Counted from the first letter of the stretch, positions 28,148 to 37,259 are shown. The stretch is 64,000 bases of DNA from Bacteroidia bacterium (GCA_018000995.1 JAGNIU010000001.1:248001-312000); one strand, 5' to 3'. The notes: generated by a model from the sequence alone, not told the origin. Made by a program: numbers and translations.

Positions 28148-30757
28148 TTACTTCAACAAAACACACTTCAGCGTCTTATCCTCCGCCACCAGTAAATATT
28201 TCTTTCCATCCTTAAATAAATCGTAAATCAAAGGAATTCCTGTACCCTTAATCTTTTTAGCAATGGCTTTTGTTCCTGAAGGCACTAAATGAACTTCTCC
28301 TCCAATGGTACTTAACACAAAGTAAGCCCCATCGGTATCGTAAAAATAATTTACCGACTTATAGGTGTAATCTAAATTTTCATAGGAGAATATTTCATTG
28401 CCCGAAAAATCATAACATTTCAATTTCGATTTGTCTAATATCATGATGTCGGTTTTTTTATCGTCATCAATTTTTTCGAAACTGATAGAAGCTTCTTCAA
28501 ACTCTTCCGATAATTTAACCGCCGTTTTTTTGTCATCCAGACTGATACTTTCCAATAAACTATTTTTATCATCAAGGTAAATTATTTTGGAGTTTTGAAT
28601 ATTGTTCCCGGCATCTACAAAATAATTTCCGGATTGCTCCAATACGCTGTTGCTAAAATCAATTCTGCCTGCTCCTCTTCTGCTATAGACATAAATCTTT
28701 CCACCCGCATCACAAATCACCAAATAATCACTGGCTCCTACTTTTACATATTGTACAGGAAGACTAGTTTCGTTTTGCATTTTAATAGGCGCGAATTTTT
28801 CGTTTTTAGTACCATTACAATTGTAATTGTAAACGGTTTTATCAGCGCAAGCAATTAACAAACGGTATTCTTTTGTGTTCTCGTAATCAAACACTGATAA
28901 AGCATTTGTAGCTCGCGCAGGTAATTTTACCGGGAAGCCTTCGACGTAATTTCCATTTCTGTCAATCAAGTGCAAATAATTTGCCGTATTAAATAGTATT
29001 TGGAATTTATTATTTCGAAATGCGTCAACGGTATAAATATCAGAAGCAATTGCTTCGCTAATTTCTCTCTTCCACAAACTATTTCCTGTAGCATTAATTA
29101 AATACAAATTATTTTTTGTGTCCTGAACTAATAATTCGTTTTCGTTTGATTTATGATTGATGAATGTCCAGCTTCTGTCATTTAATACGGTGTCCGCTTC
29201 AAAAGTCCATAAGCCGGGAACATCTTTGTTGTTTGTTGCTTGCTGATATTTTAAATTGGTTCTGAACTGTAAAGTGCTTTTATAATTACTGAAAGTTATA
29301 CTTAAATCACTTAGCTTATCAAAAGATTTTAATTGTTCATCACTCACAAAATCAAAGGCGTTCTTTATCATTGGAAGATTTTTACCGGGAGCAGAATAAT
29401 ATTGATAGTTAAAATTGGCGTTCAAATTATCTTTCGCATATAGCATAAATGCCTCGTTTTGCGTAGCCATTGCGTTATTGACTACCGAATTAATATAGTA
29501 CTCGTTCAGCTCTTTACTTTCGCTAACAATAAAATAATTGCCAAAGACAAATGCATAGACAGAAGAAACAGAATAAACATTCCCACATAAAACGTCAGTT
29601 AGAGCCTTATTTTTTAATCGTCCGGTCTTAACATTCTGAAAAATAAAAACGCTGTCCGAAATATATTTCAACACCTCATTAACCTCAGCAGTATCTCTTA
29701 CTTCACACACAAATGCTTTTGAGATAACTGCATTATACTTAATTTCAATTTCTAATAATTTAGTTCCTATATTTTCGGTTAGTTGTCGCTCCACACTAAA
29801 CATCGCGCTATCATTAATACTTTTCCAATACTGACTGGTTTGCTCTTGAGATATATTTAATTGTTTCTTCCATAAAGCATAATCACTAATGCCAACAGCT
29901 TTGTAACTAATGGTGTTAAAAGGCAGAATACTTAAAAAATCACAAGCCTGGGTTTGTTGTCCCGTTAAAGTATTTAATACAGAGCTTGAATCCGGATTAT
30001 TAAATCCGTTAAAGGTTATTTCGTCGGGATTAAACTCCACATCGCAAATGGCTTGTCCGCTAAAAATTAATTCGTTTGGTTTAATTTTTGAATTGCTGGC
30101 TGACAAAAAATTGAAATTAATATAACTATGACAAACATTCTCTTTGTCCATTAATTTCCGTAGAGAAGAAAAGTCGTTGTTTGCTTTTTGTTTTTTATTT
30201 TTTTCGTTGAAAGCGTTTTCAATTAATTTTTTGTTGTTGGCAATTGCAACAACACCTCTGCTTGCTTTCAGATAATATTTAGTTTTCTCAAGATTAAATT
30301 CGAAATCGCCTGTTTCACTCGCAACTCCTTTTATTGTTGACGAAACCATTTTTAAAAACTCTTCTTGTTGGGCTTCATCATTTAAATTAAAAACCACTAA
30401 TGTTGAAGTGTTTTCTTTTTCGGGATACACCGCTAAGTGAATGCTTCTTTTATTAAAAAAATCTTTCAGGTTTTGATTTTCGCGGATTATAGAATCGAAA
30501 AAACATAAATGCTGATTGATTTTACCAAACTCCGATATATCTACCAACTTTTGCCAGATTAAGTTTTGGTTGGTTATTTTATTGGCGAGTTCATTAAAAT
30601 TATCGCTGCTAATAACACAAACAGCGCTATCAGGCAAAACATCAATAGCATTTAAAGCTGGTTTCTTCGTTTGTTTCAAATGAAAGTAAGCCCAAACCGC
30701 TAAAGCGAGCCCAATTACAACTACAATCCAAAATAATATGCTTTTTAACTTCGACAA
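28148..30757 (-). CDS. Membrane-anchored protein with DUF3352-like and beta-propeller parts
   Basis: The 869-residue protein is anchored by an N-terminal transmembrane helix (SILFWIVVVIGLALAVWAYF). Residues about 35-500 are an alpha/beta region of the DUF3352-like type (VLPDSAVCVISSDNF, STLVVFNLNDEAQQ). The C-terminal third has PQQ/WD-like blades (NNLYLINATGNSLWKREI, KTVYNYNCNGTKNEKF, GKIYVYSRRGAGRI) and probably forms a periplasmic beta-propeller. No enzymatic residues were seen. The start is a TTG at 30757, five codons before the helix. It is monocistronic between two convergent or divergent neighbours. Its function is unknown; scaffold or envelope monitoring is possible. Confidence 0.72.
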   Translation of the reverse strand: MSKLKSILFWIVVVIGLALAVWAYFHLKQTKKPALNAIDVLPDSAVCVISSDNFNELANKITNQNLIWQKLVDISEFGKINQHLCFFDSIIRENQNLKDFFNKRSIHLAVYPEKENTSTLVVFNLNDEAQQEEFLKMVSSTIKGVASETGDFEFNLEKTKYYLKASRGVVAIANNKKLIENAFNEKNKKQKANNDFSSLRKLMDKENVCHSYINFNFLSASNSKIKPNELIFSGQAICDVEFNPDEITFNGFNNPDSSSVLNTLTGQQTQACDFLSILPFNTISYKAVGISDYALWKKQLNISQEQTSQYWKSINDSAMFSVERQLTENIGTKLLEIEIKYNAVISKAFVCEVRDTAEVNEVLKYISDSVFIFQNVKTGRLKNKALTDVLCGNVYSVSSVYAFVFGNYFIVSESKELNEYYINSVVNNAMATQNEAFMLYAKDNLNANFNYQYYSAPGKNLPMIKNAFDFVSDEQLKSFDKLSDLSITFSNYKSTLQFRTNLKYQQATNNKDVPGLWTFEADTVLNDRSWTFINHKSNENELLVQDTKNNLYLINATGNSLWKREISEAIASDIYTVDAFRNNKFQILFNTANYLHLIDRNGNYVEGFPVKLPARATNALSVFDYENTKEYRLLIACADKTVYNYNCNGTKNEKFAPIKMQNETSLPVQYVKVGASDYLVICDAGGKIYVYSRRGAGRIDFSNSVLEQSGNYFVDAGNNIQNSKIIYLDDKNSLLESISLDDKKTAVKLSEEFEEASISFEKIDDDKKTDIMILDKSKLKCYDFSGNEIFSYENLDYTYKSVNYFYDTDGAYFVLSTIGGEVHLVPSGTKAIAKKIKGTGIPLIYDLFKDGKKYLLVAEDKTLKCVLLK

Positions 30758-30852
30758 TCCACTAAAATTAGGGGTTATATGGGTGCGCCATACCTTAAAG
30801 TGGGTTAATTATTAAACCGGGGGTGTGAATAGTCGTCCCTCCTTCCAAACGC

Positions 30853-30882
30853 TTGGATATTTTTATCAAAACAGTATCTTAG
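30853..30882 (+). promoter_or_regulatory. Promoter of the TPR gene
   Basis: TTG at 30853-30855 and TATCTTAG at 30875-30882 are 19 bp apart, close to the TTTG/TAnnTTTG consensus. The ATG at 30892 follows 10 bp later. Confidence 0.5.
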
Positions 30883-30891
30883 TGCTTCAAG

Positions 30892-32121
30892 ATGGACATA
30901 TTTACCATTATAGAAGAGAAAATTGATTCGGCTTTATCTAAAAAAGAGGATAGCATTACTTTTTACTCTGAGATCATTGCTAAAATGGTGCATCTTAGTC
31001 CGGCACAACGTATATCATTAATATCAAAGGCTGAAAAACTTAATGAACAGGATACTATTGGATTAGGCAATCTTGCCTTAATAAAAGGCATGCGTTCAAT
31101 ATTTGAGGCTGATTTTTACAAAGCGCTGGAAGAATTACTTTTAGCTAAGGACTATTTTGATGTTTCGGATGCATATGGAGGACGGATGTCGACTGAAAAT
31201 CTTTTATCGGTTTGTTTTCGTTCTATAGGTCAATTAGAAAAATCGCAAGTACACATGCAGAGTGCTATGAAGGCATTGGAAAAAGTAGAACGCGGAAATC
31301 CATACTGGTATTTTTTACCTGTTACATTTTATCAGGCTGGTGAATTAAGTGTACATACAAAAAATTACGATGCCGCTCGCGACTACTACGAAAAAGGCAT
31401 GCAGTTTGTAGATGATAATCCCGAACTGAAAGGAAGATTACTAAGTGGCACAGGAAATTTATTGATGCTTACTGAACATTGGGAGCAAGCTTTAGACTAT
31501 TTTACAAAAGCTGTTAGTATTATTGAAAAAAGCGATAACTACTTACTGCAATCAAAATTGTTTGCGGATATAGGAAATTTTTATTTAAAGAACGGGGATC
31601 ATCAAAAGGCGCTGGAAAATCAAAACAGGAGTCTGGAATTACGGCTTGCTAAAAATCTGATTAATCCTGCCGTTACAAATTACATTCAGCTTGCTGAAAT
31701 ACATTTGTTGTTGGATAATGTTGAAGAAGCGATTCGTTATGGTAATCTGGCTGTTGAGAATTCTATTAAATTAAAAACATTAATTAAATTATACGAAGCG
31801 CATTACATTCTTTCGCGCGCTTATGAAAAAGCCGGACAGCCTGAAAATGCATTTGAACATTTCAAGCAATATCATAAACACAAAGAAGAAGTTCATAATT
31901 CGGAAACGGTAAAAAAAATTGAGCAGTTACAAAACAACCACAAAGTAGAAATCGTAGCTCAAGAAAAAGAAATTTTCAGATTACGAAATGTGGAGTTGAA
32001 ATTTGCTTTGGATGAAATAACCGACAGCTTCCGTTACGCCAGAAGGATTCAAACTTCTTTACTACCAACAGAAATTTATATTGAGAAAACTCTCAAGCGA
32101 CTGAGAAACAACAAAAGTTAA
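30892..32121 (+). CDS. TPR protein, apparently lacking a C-terminal SpoIIE phosphatase domain
   Basis: The 409-residue cytoplasmic protein has at least six tetratricopeptide units between residues 55 and 325 (for example [20 protein letters not shown], then [15 protein letters not shown]). A coiled coil follows (about 335-370, [20 protein letters not shown]). The last 35 residues contain [19 protein letters not shown]. In Bacteroidota this sequence normally opens a SpoIIE/PP2C phosphatase domain after a TPR-coiled-coil sensor; here a stop follows 16 residues later. It is either a truncated regulator or a free sensor subunit. The stop overlaps the convergent rnhB stop by 4 bp. Confidence 0.8.
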   Translation: MDIFTIIEEKIDSALSKKEDSITFYSEIIAKMVHLSPAQRISLISKAEKLNEQDTIGLGNLALIKGMRSIFEADFYKALEELLLAKDYFDVSDAYGGRMSTENLLSVCFRSIGQLEKSQVHMQSAMKALEKVERGNPYWYFLPVTFYQAGELSVHTKNYDAARDYYEKGMQFVDDNPELKGRLLSGTGNLLMLTEHWEQALDYFTKAVSIIEKSDNYLLQSKLFADIGNFYLKNGDHQKALENQNRSLELRLAKNLINPAVTNYIQLAEIHLLLDNVEEAIRYGNLAVENSIKLKTLIKLYEAHYILSRAYEKAGQPENAFEHFKQYHKHKEEVHNSETVKKIEQLQNNHKVEIVAQEKEIFRLRNVELKFALDEITDSFRYARRIQTSLLPTEIYIEKTLKRLRNNKS

Positions 32122-32717
32122 AACTCCAACTCCATCTGACTAGGTAATAATTGAAAAGTCATTCGGTGTAAGGGTGTTGTGCCGTTTTGACGAATGCCTT
32201 CGCGGTGAAGTTTTGTAGGATAACCCATGTTTTTCTCCCAACCGTAATAAGGATATTTTTTTGCGGCTTCTATCATAAAATCATCACGGTAAGTTTTGGC
32301 TAAAATACTAGCGGCCGCAATGCTCAAAAATTTGGCATCACCTTTTACAATACATTGATGTGGAATTTTTTTGTAAGGTTTAAATCTGTTTCCATCAATC
32401 AATAATAATTCAGGAATAGTTTTTAATTGATCAACGGCACGATGCATTCCTAAAAACGATGCGTTCAAAATATTTATCTCGTCAATTTCAATATTTGAAA
32501 CTTGTGCGACTGCAAAAGCGAGCGCTTCCTTTTCTATTACTTCCCTTAATTCGTAACGGATTTTATCGGTGAGTTGTTTGCTGTCGTTTAAAATTTTGTT
32601 CTTATAATCTCTCGGTAAAATAACTGCTGCTGCAAAAACCGGACCGGCTAAACAACCTCTTCCCGCTTCATCACAACCGGCTTCTAACTTATTTTTATCG
32701 AAATAACTCTTTAACAT
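32118..32717 (-). CDS. rnhB: Ribonuclease HII
   Basis: The 199-residue enzyme cleaves RNA in RNA-DNA hybrids and removes single ribonucleotides from DNA. It has [13 protein letters not shown] (Asp16, Glu17), LLIDGNRF (Asp about 108) and [22 protein letters not shown], which carries the fourth acidic residue and the family helix. Length is normal. The 3' end overlaps the convergent TPR gene by 4 bp. The upstream 80 bp hold a bipartite hairpin repeat. Confidence 0.96.
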   Translation of the reverse strand: MLKSYFDKNKLEAGCDEAGRGCLAGPVFAAAVILPRDYKNKILNDSKQLTDKIRYELREVIEKEALAFAVAQVSNIEIDEINILNASFLGMHRAVDQLKTIPELLLIDGNRFKPYKKIPHQCIVKGDAKFLSIAAASILAKTYRDDFMIEAAKKYPYYGWEKNMGYPTKLHREGIRQNGTTPLHRMTFQLLPSQMELEF

Positions 32718-32732
32718 AATGTCTCTTCATAT

Positions 32733-32790
32733 AACCTCACCCGTCTGCCAAAGGCAGACACCCTCTCCTATGAGGAGAGGGGAAATAACG
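32733..32790. repeat. Bipartite hairpin repeat, copy 1
   Basis: AACCTCACCC leads into hairpin 1 (GTCTGCC-aaa-GGCAGAC, 32743-32759) and hairpin 2 (CCCTCTCCT-atg-AGGAGAGGG, 32761-32781), ending GGAAAT. Related copies are at 49362-49417, 49470-49529, 53428-53482 and 53505-53552. Confidence 0.8.
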
Positions 32791-32797
32791 TTTCCAA

Positions 32798-33268
32798 TTA
32801 ATTTAATTTTTCCAAACAAGCTTTTATTGCATCGAAGTTTGGAACTTTGCCGGCGTCTTCTAAAACTTCTGCGTATTTTATTTTTCCTTCTTTATCAATT
32901 ACAAATGCTGAACGTTTTGCAACACCTTTCATTCCCAAAATAAATTCAGTGTATAAAGAACCATAAGCTTCAGATGTTGTTTTATTCCAATCGGCCAACA
33001 ATTCAAAATTCAAATTCAAACTCTCTTTAAATTTTTTTAAAACAAAATTCGAATCGTTAGAGATGCCAAAAACAACTGCATTTATTTTATTATAAAATTC
33101 CAAATCATCACGTGTTGAGCAGAGTTCAGCTGTACACGTACTTGTGAATGCTAATGGGAAAAATAACAATAACACGTTTTTTCCTTTGTGTTCAGAAAGG
33201 GTAACGGTTTTCTTTTCTGTGTTAATCAGTTTAAAATCAGGGGCTTGGTCGTTTATTTGAAGGCTCAT
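32798..33268 (-). CDS. Peroxiredoxin (AhpE/BCP-like, redoxin family)
   Basis: The 156-residue thioredoxin-fold peroxidase has PLAFTSTCTAELC (peroxidatic Cys about 45, with the PxxxTxxC pattern) and a second Cys at about 50. It reduces hydrogen or organic peroxides in the cytoplasm using thioredoxin or a similar donor. The ATG at 33268 (MSLQINDQAPDF) is preferred over an in-frame ATG 17 codons upstream, because family members begin at QINDQAPDF. It is divergent from a second peroxiredoxin at 33372, so a shared 103-bp control region is likely. Confidence 0.9.
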   Translation of the reverse strand: MSLQINDQAPDFKLINTEKKTVTLSEHKGKNVLLLFFPLAFTSTCTAELCSTRDDLEFYNKINAVVFGISNDSNFVLKKFKESLNLNFELLADWNKTTSEAYGSLYTEFILGMKGVAKRSAFVIDKEGKIKYAEVLEDAGKVPNFDAIKACLEKLN

Positions 33269-33328
33269 ACTGGCTTTTATTTTATGTGAATTAAACTTAA
33301 AAAATTTCGCTTTCAACAAAGTAAGTAA

Positions 33329-33336
33329 TAATTTTG
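33329..33336 (+). promoter_or_regulatory. -7 box of the 2-Cys peroxiredoxin gene
   Basis: TAATTTTG matches TAnnTTTG and lies 36 bp before the ATG at 33372, in the shared region between two divergent peroxidase genes. Confidence 0.5.
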
Positions 33337-33371
33337 TACCCTATTATTTAAACTTAAAAACTCATAATAAA

Positions 33372-34004
33372 ATGTCAACATTAGTAGGAAAAAAAGCCCC
33401 TTTATTTAAAGCAAAAGCTGTTATTGGCGGCGGAGAAATTGTAAATGATTATTCATTAGAACAATTCATCGGAAAGAAACACGTTATATTTTTCTTTTAC
33501 CCAAAAGATTTTACGTTTGTTTGTCCAACGGAATTACACGCATTTCAGGAAAAATTAAAAGAATTTGAAAAACGTAACGTAGCAGTTGTTGCTTGTAGTA
33601 CCGACACAGAACAAAGTCACTGGGGCTGGTTACAAATGGAAAAAGCAGCAGGTGGTATTAAAGGCATCACTTACCCGATTGTTGCTGATACAACAAAAAT
33701 TATTTCATTAAACTTCGGTACTCTTGCGGGAGACTATGATGTGGATGATGCAGGTAATTTAATTGCAACAGGACCAATGATTGCATTCCGCGGATTATAT
33801 TTAATTGATAAGAATGGCGTTGTTCGTCACCAATTAATTAATGATTTCCCATTAGGCCGTAATGTTGATGAAGCTTTACGTATGGTAGATGCTTTACAAT
33901 TCTTTGAAGAAAACGGTGAAGTTTGCCCTGCAAATTGGGTAAAGGGCAGCGAAGGAATGAAAGAAAGTCATACCGGTGTTGCTGATTATTTAGCAAAACA
34001 CTAA
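33372..34004 (+). CDS. 2-Cys peroxiredoxin (AhpC/Prx1 subfamily)
   Basis: The 210-residue protein has the peroxidatic motif FTFVCPTEL (Cys about 51) and the resolving-cysteine motif GEVCPANW (Cys about 185). The C-terminal tail resembles that of hyperoxidation-sensitive typical 2-Cys enzymes. Length is normal. It should detoxify peroxides in the cytoplasm as a homodimer or decamer, with thioredoxin as reductant. It is followed 20 bp downstream by a strong terminator and is therefore monocistronic. Confidence 0.95.
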   Translation: MSTLVGKKAPLFKAKAVIGGGEIVNDYSLEQFIGKKHVIFFFYPKDFTFVCPTELHAFQEKLKEFEKRNVAVVACSTDTEQSHWGWLQMEKAAGGIKGITYPIVADTTKIISLNFGTLAGDYDVDDAGNLIATGPMIAFRGLYLIDKNGVVRHQLINDFPLGRNVDEALRMVDALQFFEENGEVCPANWVKGSEGMKESHTGVADYLAKH

Positions 34005-34023
34005 GAAAACACTCTTTTTAAGG

Positions 34024-34054
34024 AGCCGTCGCGATAAAATCGTGGCGGCTTTTT
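34024..34054 (+). terminator. Rho-independent terminator of the peroxiredoxin gene
   Basis: A 12-bp stem AGCCGTCGCGAT-aaa-ATCGTGGCGGCT with two G-T wobbles is followed by TTTTCATTTT. Confidence 0.9.
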
Positions 34055-34060
34055 CATTTT

Positions 34061-34309
34061 ATTTCATTTTTTGTCCAAAAAAAGGACATTTATATTTAAC
34101 TCAAAGCCGTTTCAGCCGAAGCTTTGTTTTGCGGGTATCCATAATGGGCAATTCCGCTTTTGCGTTTATCGCAAATTCATCTATTAAAATCTGTTAAACC
34201 CTCTCCGTTTTGCAATCGACATAAAGTTGATGATCTGATGCGCGCAAATCAGTTTCAGCAGGCCTTTTGCATGAGCTAGTTTTGCTTCATGAATTTTAAT
34301 ACACGCCAC
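34061..34309. other. Gene-free stretch with several hairpins, identity unknown
   Basis: This stretch holds TGTCC-(A)7-GGACA near 34072-34088, TTTGCG-tttat-CGCAAA at 34159-34175 and CTGAT-N8-ATCAG at 34235-34252. Its composition is richer in G+C than the flanks. On the minus strand one frame reads through about 40 codons (including AKGLLKLICAHQIINFMSIA) to a stop at about 34185, and another reads DEFAINAKAELPIMDTRKTK. Neither has a good start. It may be a degraded gene, a structured RNA or a dispersed repeat with no second copy in this window. Confidence 0.35.
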
Positions 34310-34996
34310 ATGAAAACAATTTTCATAATACTAATTACAGCAATGCTATATAATACTGCATCTGCACAAAGCAACAAGGTAGATTCTATTTTTTGGCATA
34401 ATGGCGACGTATCGCTTTTATCAGAACTTGGAACTGTTTGGATTATTCTTAAAAAAGGAAGCGATTTAAAAGATGTACGTATACGTGAAATAAAAAAAGA
34501 AAAAGGAATGATTGTTTATGAAAAAGAAAAAACCTTACATGATGTATATATCAGCAACATCAAAAAAATTCAAGCCGGAAAACATTCAATGAATAGTATG
34601 TACTTCCATACAGATAATACGCCTTATATAAAAGCTGATTACTTACAAATAGATCCCATGTTTGCCTATTCAGAGTTCAAATCTTTAAAAATTAATGTTC
34701 AAGCAAAAGAAGAAGAAGCAGAAGAACAACCTGAGACAGAAATGCAACCCGTAGCAGAAAAAAAGCCGGTGGTTACTCAAACTGTTGTTCAACCAATAAA
34801 CAGCAACTCTACAGTATGTGATACGATAATAGATTTAAACGGAAATGTAATCCAAGCTAAGATTACTGAAATCACTTCAACACTAGTTTCGTACAAAAAA
34901 ACAAATAATCTAAATGGACCTATTTATATCAAATCGCTTAGCGATGCAGAGGTGACACGTTATTCAAACCATACAACAATAAATTTCTCTAAATAA
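34310..34996 (+). CDS. Secreted two-module protein, function unknown
   Basis: The 228-residue protein starts at ATG 34310, which puts a signal peptide first (KTIFIILITAMLYNTASAQ). Two related beta-rich modules of about 60 residues (at about 25-90 and 170-225) are joined by a Glu/Pro linker. The C-terminal module has DTIIDLNGNVIQAKITEI followed by GPIYIKSLSDAEV, a pattern common in Bacteroidota exported proteins. The N-terminal module repeats the same layout (HNGDVSLLSELGTVWIIL, VYISNIKKI). It heads a three-gene cluster with a CsgG-like protein and another single-module protein. Confidence 0.65.
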   Translation: MKTIFIILITAMLYNTASAQSNKVDSIFWHNGDVSLLSELGTVWIILKKGSDLKDVRIREIKKEKGMIVYEKEKTLHDVYISNIKKIQAGKHSMNSMYFHTDNTPYIKADYLQIDPMFAYSEFKSLKINVQAKEEEAEEQPETEMQPVAEKKPVVTQTVVQPINSNSTVCDTIIDLNGNVIQAKITEITSTLVSYKKTNNLNGPIYIKSLSDAEVTRYSNHTTINFSK

Positions 34997-35073
34997 TAAT
35001 AAACAATAACCTAAAAACAACAAGCCAATGAAATGCGTAGCATTCTTGAATTCACTAACTAAAAATTAAAACT

Positions 35074-36210
35074 ATGAAAAAAACAAAAATCACAATTGCA
35101 GCCATCCTTTTAGTAACAGGACTATTTGCGCAAACAAAACCATCCATTGCCGTTTTAAATATCGACAGCAAAGGCGTAATCAATACATCCGAAGAGATGG
35201 GCTATCTTGTTCGCCTTGAACTTGAAAAAACAGAAGCTTATTCGGTAATGGATAAATACGAAGTAAGCGAAGTAGTGAAAATAAATAAAATCGATCTTAA
35301 TAATTGCTACTCAAAAACTTGCTTAGTAAATGCAGGTACATTATTAAAAGTTGAAAAAATGTTATCGGGTAGCATCGAACGTTTTGAAGAAAAAGTAATT
35401 GTGTCGTTGCGTATTATTGATGTAGCAACAGGTAACATCGAAAAAAACGAAACTACTGAATATCTTAATTTACCCGAAATACAAAAAATGGTTCGTGTAT
35501 CAGTGAAAAAAATTGTTGGACAAGAACCTGATCCGATGATGGTAAAATTATTAGTGGATTATGATGTGCCTGTTGAAAGCCCGAAAAACACTTTACGTTT
35601 AAATGGTCCGCGTATGGGCTTTGCGTCTACACTTGGTGAAGCCGGAAAAATTCTTAGTGAGTCTGATAAAACAAAAGGTGGTTTTGATATGTTTCCTGTA
35701 AACTTTCAATTTGGATGGCAACAAGAAGTACAATACATCAACTCCGGAAATTTTCAAGCTTTAATTGAAAACATATTTTTAGTTGGAGGTTTAGAAAGCG
35801 GGAAATTTATTCCATCATACACACCATTATTAGGTTTCCGTTTTGGAAAAGGCGCTTGGGAATTTGGATTTGGTCCAACTTTCAGATTAGTTAAAAAAGC
35901 AAATGGATTTTATGATAAAGACAATACACTTGGTGGTGGAAAAAATGAATGGTATTTAGAAAATCAATGGAATCCGAATGATTCTATTGGTGGACAAGCG
36001 CCAAGAGCTAACCCATATTCTATTGAAAGCCGTTTAGACAGCCGTGGTACAACTGAACTTTCAACCGGTTTAGTAATCGCAGTTGGAAAAACATTCCGAT
36101 CAGGTTATTTAAACATTCCAGTTAACATTTATTTTGCTCCTCGTAAAGATGGTAGCACAATTGGTGCGATGATTGGTTTTAATATTCAGAAGAAAAAGAA
36201 AGTTCAATAA
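35074..36210 (+). CDS. CsgG-like N-terminal domain protein, secreted
   Basis: The 378-residue protein has a signal peptide (ITIAAILLVTGLFAQ). A domain resembling CsgG/FlgO follows (about 22-145: PSIAVLNIDSKGVINTSEE, EVVKINKIDLNNCYS, MLSGSIERFEEKVIVSLRII). A C-terminal region of about 200 residues (about 175-375) has alternating aromatic and glycine strands and a terminal IGFNIQ, suggesting an outer-membrane or beta-sandwich domain. CsgG itself forms the curli secretion pore; FlgO-like proteins are non-pore relatives. The role here is unknown. It lies 77 bp after the two-module protein gene. Confidence 0.68.
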   Translation: MKKTKITIAAILLVTGLFAQTKPSIAVLNIDSKGVINTSEEMGYLVRLELEKTEAYSVMDKYEVSEVVKINKIDLNNCYSKTCLVNAGTLLKVEKMLSGSIERFEEKVIVSLRIIDVATGNIEKNETTEYLNLPEIQKMVRVSVKKIVGQEPDPMMVKLLVDYDVPVESPKNTLRLNGPRMGFASTLGEAGKILSESDKTKGGFDMFPVNFQFGWQQEVQYINSGNFQALIENIFLVGGLESGKFIPSYTPLLGFRFGKGAWEFGFGPTFRLVKKANGFYDKDNTLGGGKNEWYLENQWNPNDSIGGQAPRANPYSIESRLDSRGTTELSTGLVIAVGKTFRSGYLNIPVNIYFAPRKDGSTIGAMIGFNIQKKKKVQ

Positions 36211-36218
36211 TTTGAGCC

Positions 36219-36554
36219 ATGTATAAGTATATAATTATAGCCGGCATTTGTTTGGCTAACAGCGAAGCGCCCGCACAAACAACGGGCAGCGATTCCCTCG
36301 GCAACTCACTAAGCAGTTCCGGGGGAATTGCGTATAACCGAATGGGTGTTTGTACTATTAAATTGAAAGATGGTACACGACTTATTAATTGCGCCATAAA
36401 AGAAATTAAACCTCTGTATGTAGTTTTTATTAAGAATCGAGTGATGCATGATATAACAAAAGAAAGAGTAAAATGCATTGTTCCTGAAAACGAGAATTTT
36501 GTTATTTGGTTCGATGAAAAGAATAATGCGATAGCGGGTTCTGATTGTCCTTAG
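36219..36554 (+). CDS. Small secreted single-module protein
   Basis: The 111-residue protein has a short N-terminal hydrophobic segment (YIIIAGICLANSEAPAQ) that could be a weak signal peptide. One beta-rich module follows (VCTIKLKDGTRLINCAIKEI, then HDITKERVKCIV), similar in layout to the modules of the protein at 34310-34996. It lies 8 bp after the CsgG-like gene stop and is therefore co-transcribed. A strong terminator follows. Function unknown. Confidence 0.6.
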   Translation: MYKYIIIAGICLANSEAPAQTTGSDSLGNSLSSSGGIAYNRMGVCTIKLKDGTRLINCAIKEIKPLYVVFIKNRVMHDITKERVKCIVPENENFVIWFDEKNNAIAGSDCP

Positions 36555-36588
36555 TTTTTATTTGAATAATTGGCGTTACTAAAAACAA

Positions 36589-36616
36589 AAAGCCCCGCAA
36601 TGTATTGCGGGGCTTT
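36589..36616. terminator. Bidirectional terminator
   Basis: A perfect stem AAGCCCCGCAAT-gt-ATTGCGGGGCTT with A-run and T-run flanks serves both the upstream plus-strand cluster and the convergent minus-strand gene. Confidence 0.92.
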
Positions 36617-36636
36617 TAAATTAGATTTTCAAAACA

Positions 36637-37104
36637 TTAATTTACTTGTCCGTAATCTTTAGAGGCAAACAAATCTCCTTTTTCATCCCACTGATTCCAT
36701 ACACCTGATTTTTCGCCATCTTTATAAGTCATTTCAAAACGTTTTTTACCGCTATCATCCCAAACCATCCAAGTGCCATCTTTTTTTCCGGCTTTATATG
36801 CAGCTAAACCAATCATTAAACCCGATTCATTATAACGAATCCATTTTCCTGATTTCAATCCTTTTTCAAATGAACCTGTTTCCATTAATTTTCCTGAAGC
36901 ATAATAATATTTCGCTTCACCATTAATTTGTCCGTCTTTAACTTCGATTACAGATTTTTTTGTCCCGTTTTCTTCTGTTTCAAGAACTCCAGTATATAAC
37001 TTACCGTTTGCATCAGCATACAAACCTTTGTCGTTTTGTTTTACCTGCCCGATAGCGAATTGCGCTATAACGAAAAAAACCAGGATTAATTTTGTTGTTT
37101 TCAT
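36637..37104 (-). CDS. YwqK/MORN-repeat secreted protein
   Basis: The 155-residue protein has a signal peptide (KLILVFFVIAQFAIGQ). At least four units of about 22 residues follow, of the type YYASGKLMETGSFEKGLKSG, YNESGLMIGLAAYKAGKKDG, WDDSGKKRFEMTYKDGEKSG and WDEKGDLFASKDYG. These are MORN-like repeats, annotated in many Bacteroidota as the YwqK antitoxin family, a name that probably has no functional meaning here. They form a beta-sheet ladder. Likely periplasmic or surface. A TTAACAT-type 11-bp direct repeat lies 125 bp upstream. Confidence 0.78.
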   Translation of the reverse strand: MKTTKLILVFFVIAQFAIGQVKQNDKGLYADANGKLYTGVLETEENGTKKSVIEVKDGQINGEAKYYYASGKLMETGSFEKGLKSGKWIRYNESGLMIGLAAYKAGKKDGTWMVWDDSGKKRFEMTYKDGEKSGVWNQWDEKGDLFASKDYGQVN

Positions 37105-37228
37105 AGGACTAATTTTATATTGTTAAACGGCAAACAAATCAAATGGATTCGTTTTCTTATACAAAATTAGAGAATCTACAACGGATAACGTGGATATAAT
37201 ATAAAAATAACATCAAGTATACTTATAC

Positions 37229-37246
37229 TTAACATTAAGTTTACAT
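37229..37246. promoter_or_regulatory. Possible Pho-box-like direct repeat
   Basis: TTAACAT-TAAG-TTTACAT, two heptamers with an 11-bp period, as at the phosphate genes further downstream. It is 125 bp upstream of the YwqK-type gene; the link is tentative. Confidence 0.35.
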
Positions 37247-37259
37247 TCAGAACGACCCC

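Noticed and set aside
28041-28226. A small plus-strand open frame after purM
   Set aside because: It is built from the inverted dispersed repeats and the 3' end of the opposite gene, with no ribosome-binding or promoter signal.
32719-32943. A 74-codon plus-strand frame behind rnhB
   Set aside because: It consists of a bipartite repeat plus the antisense of the peroxiredoxin end.
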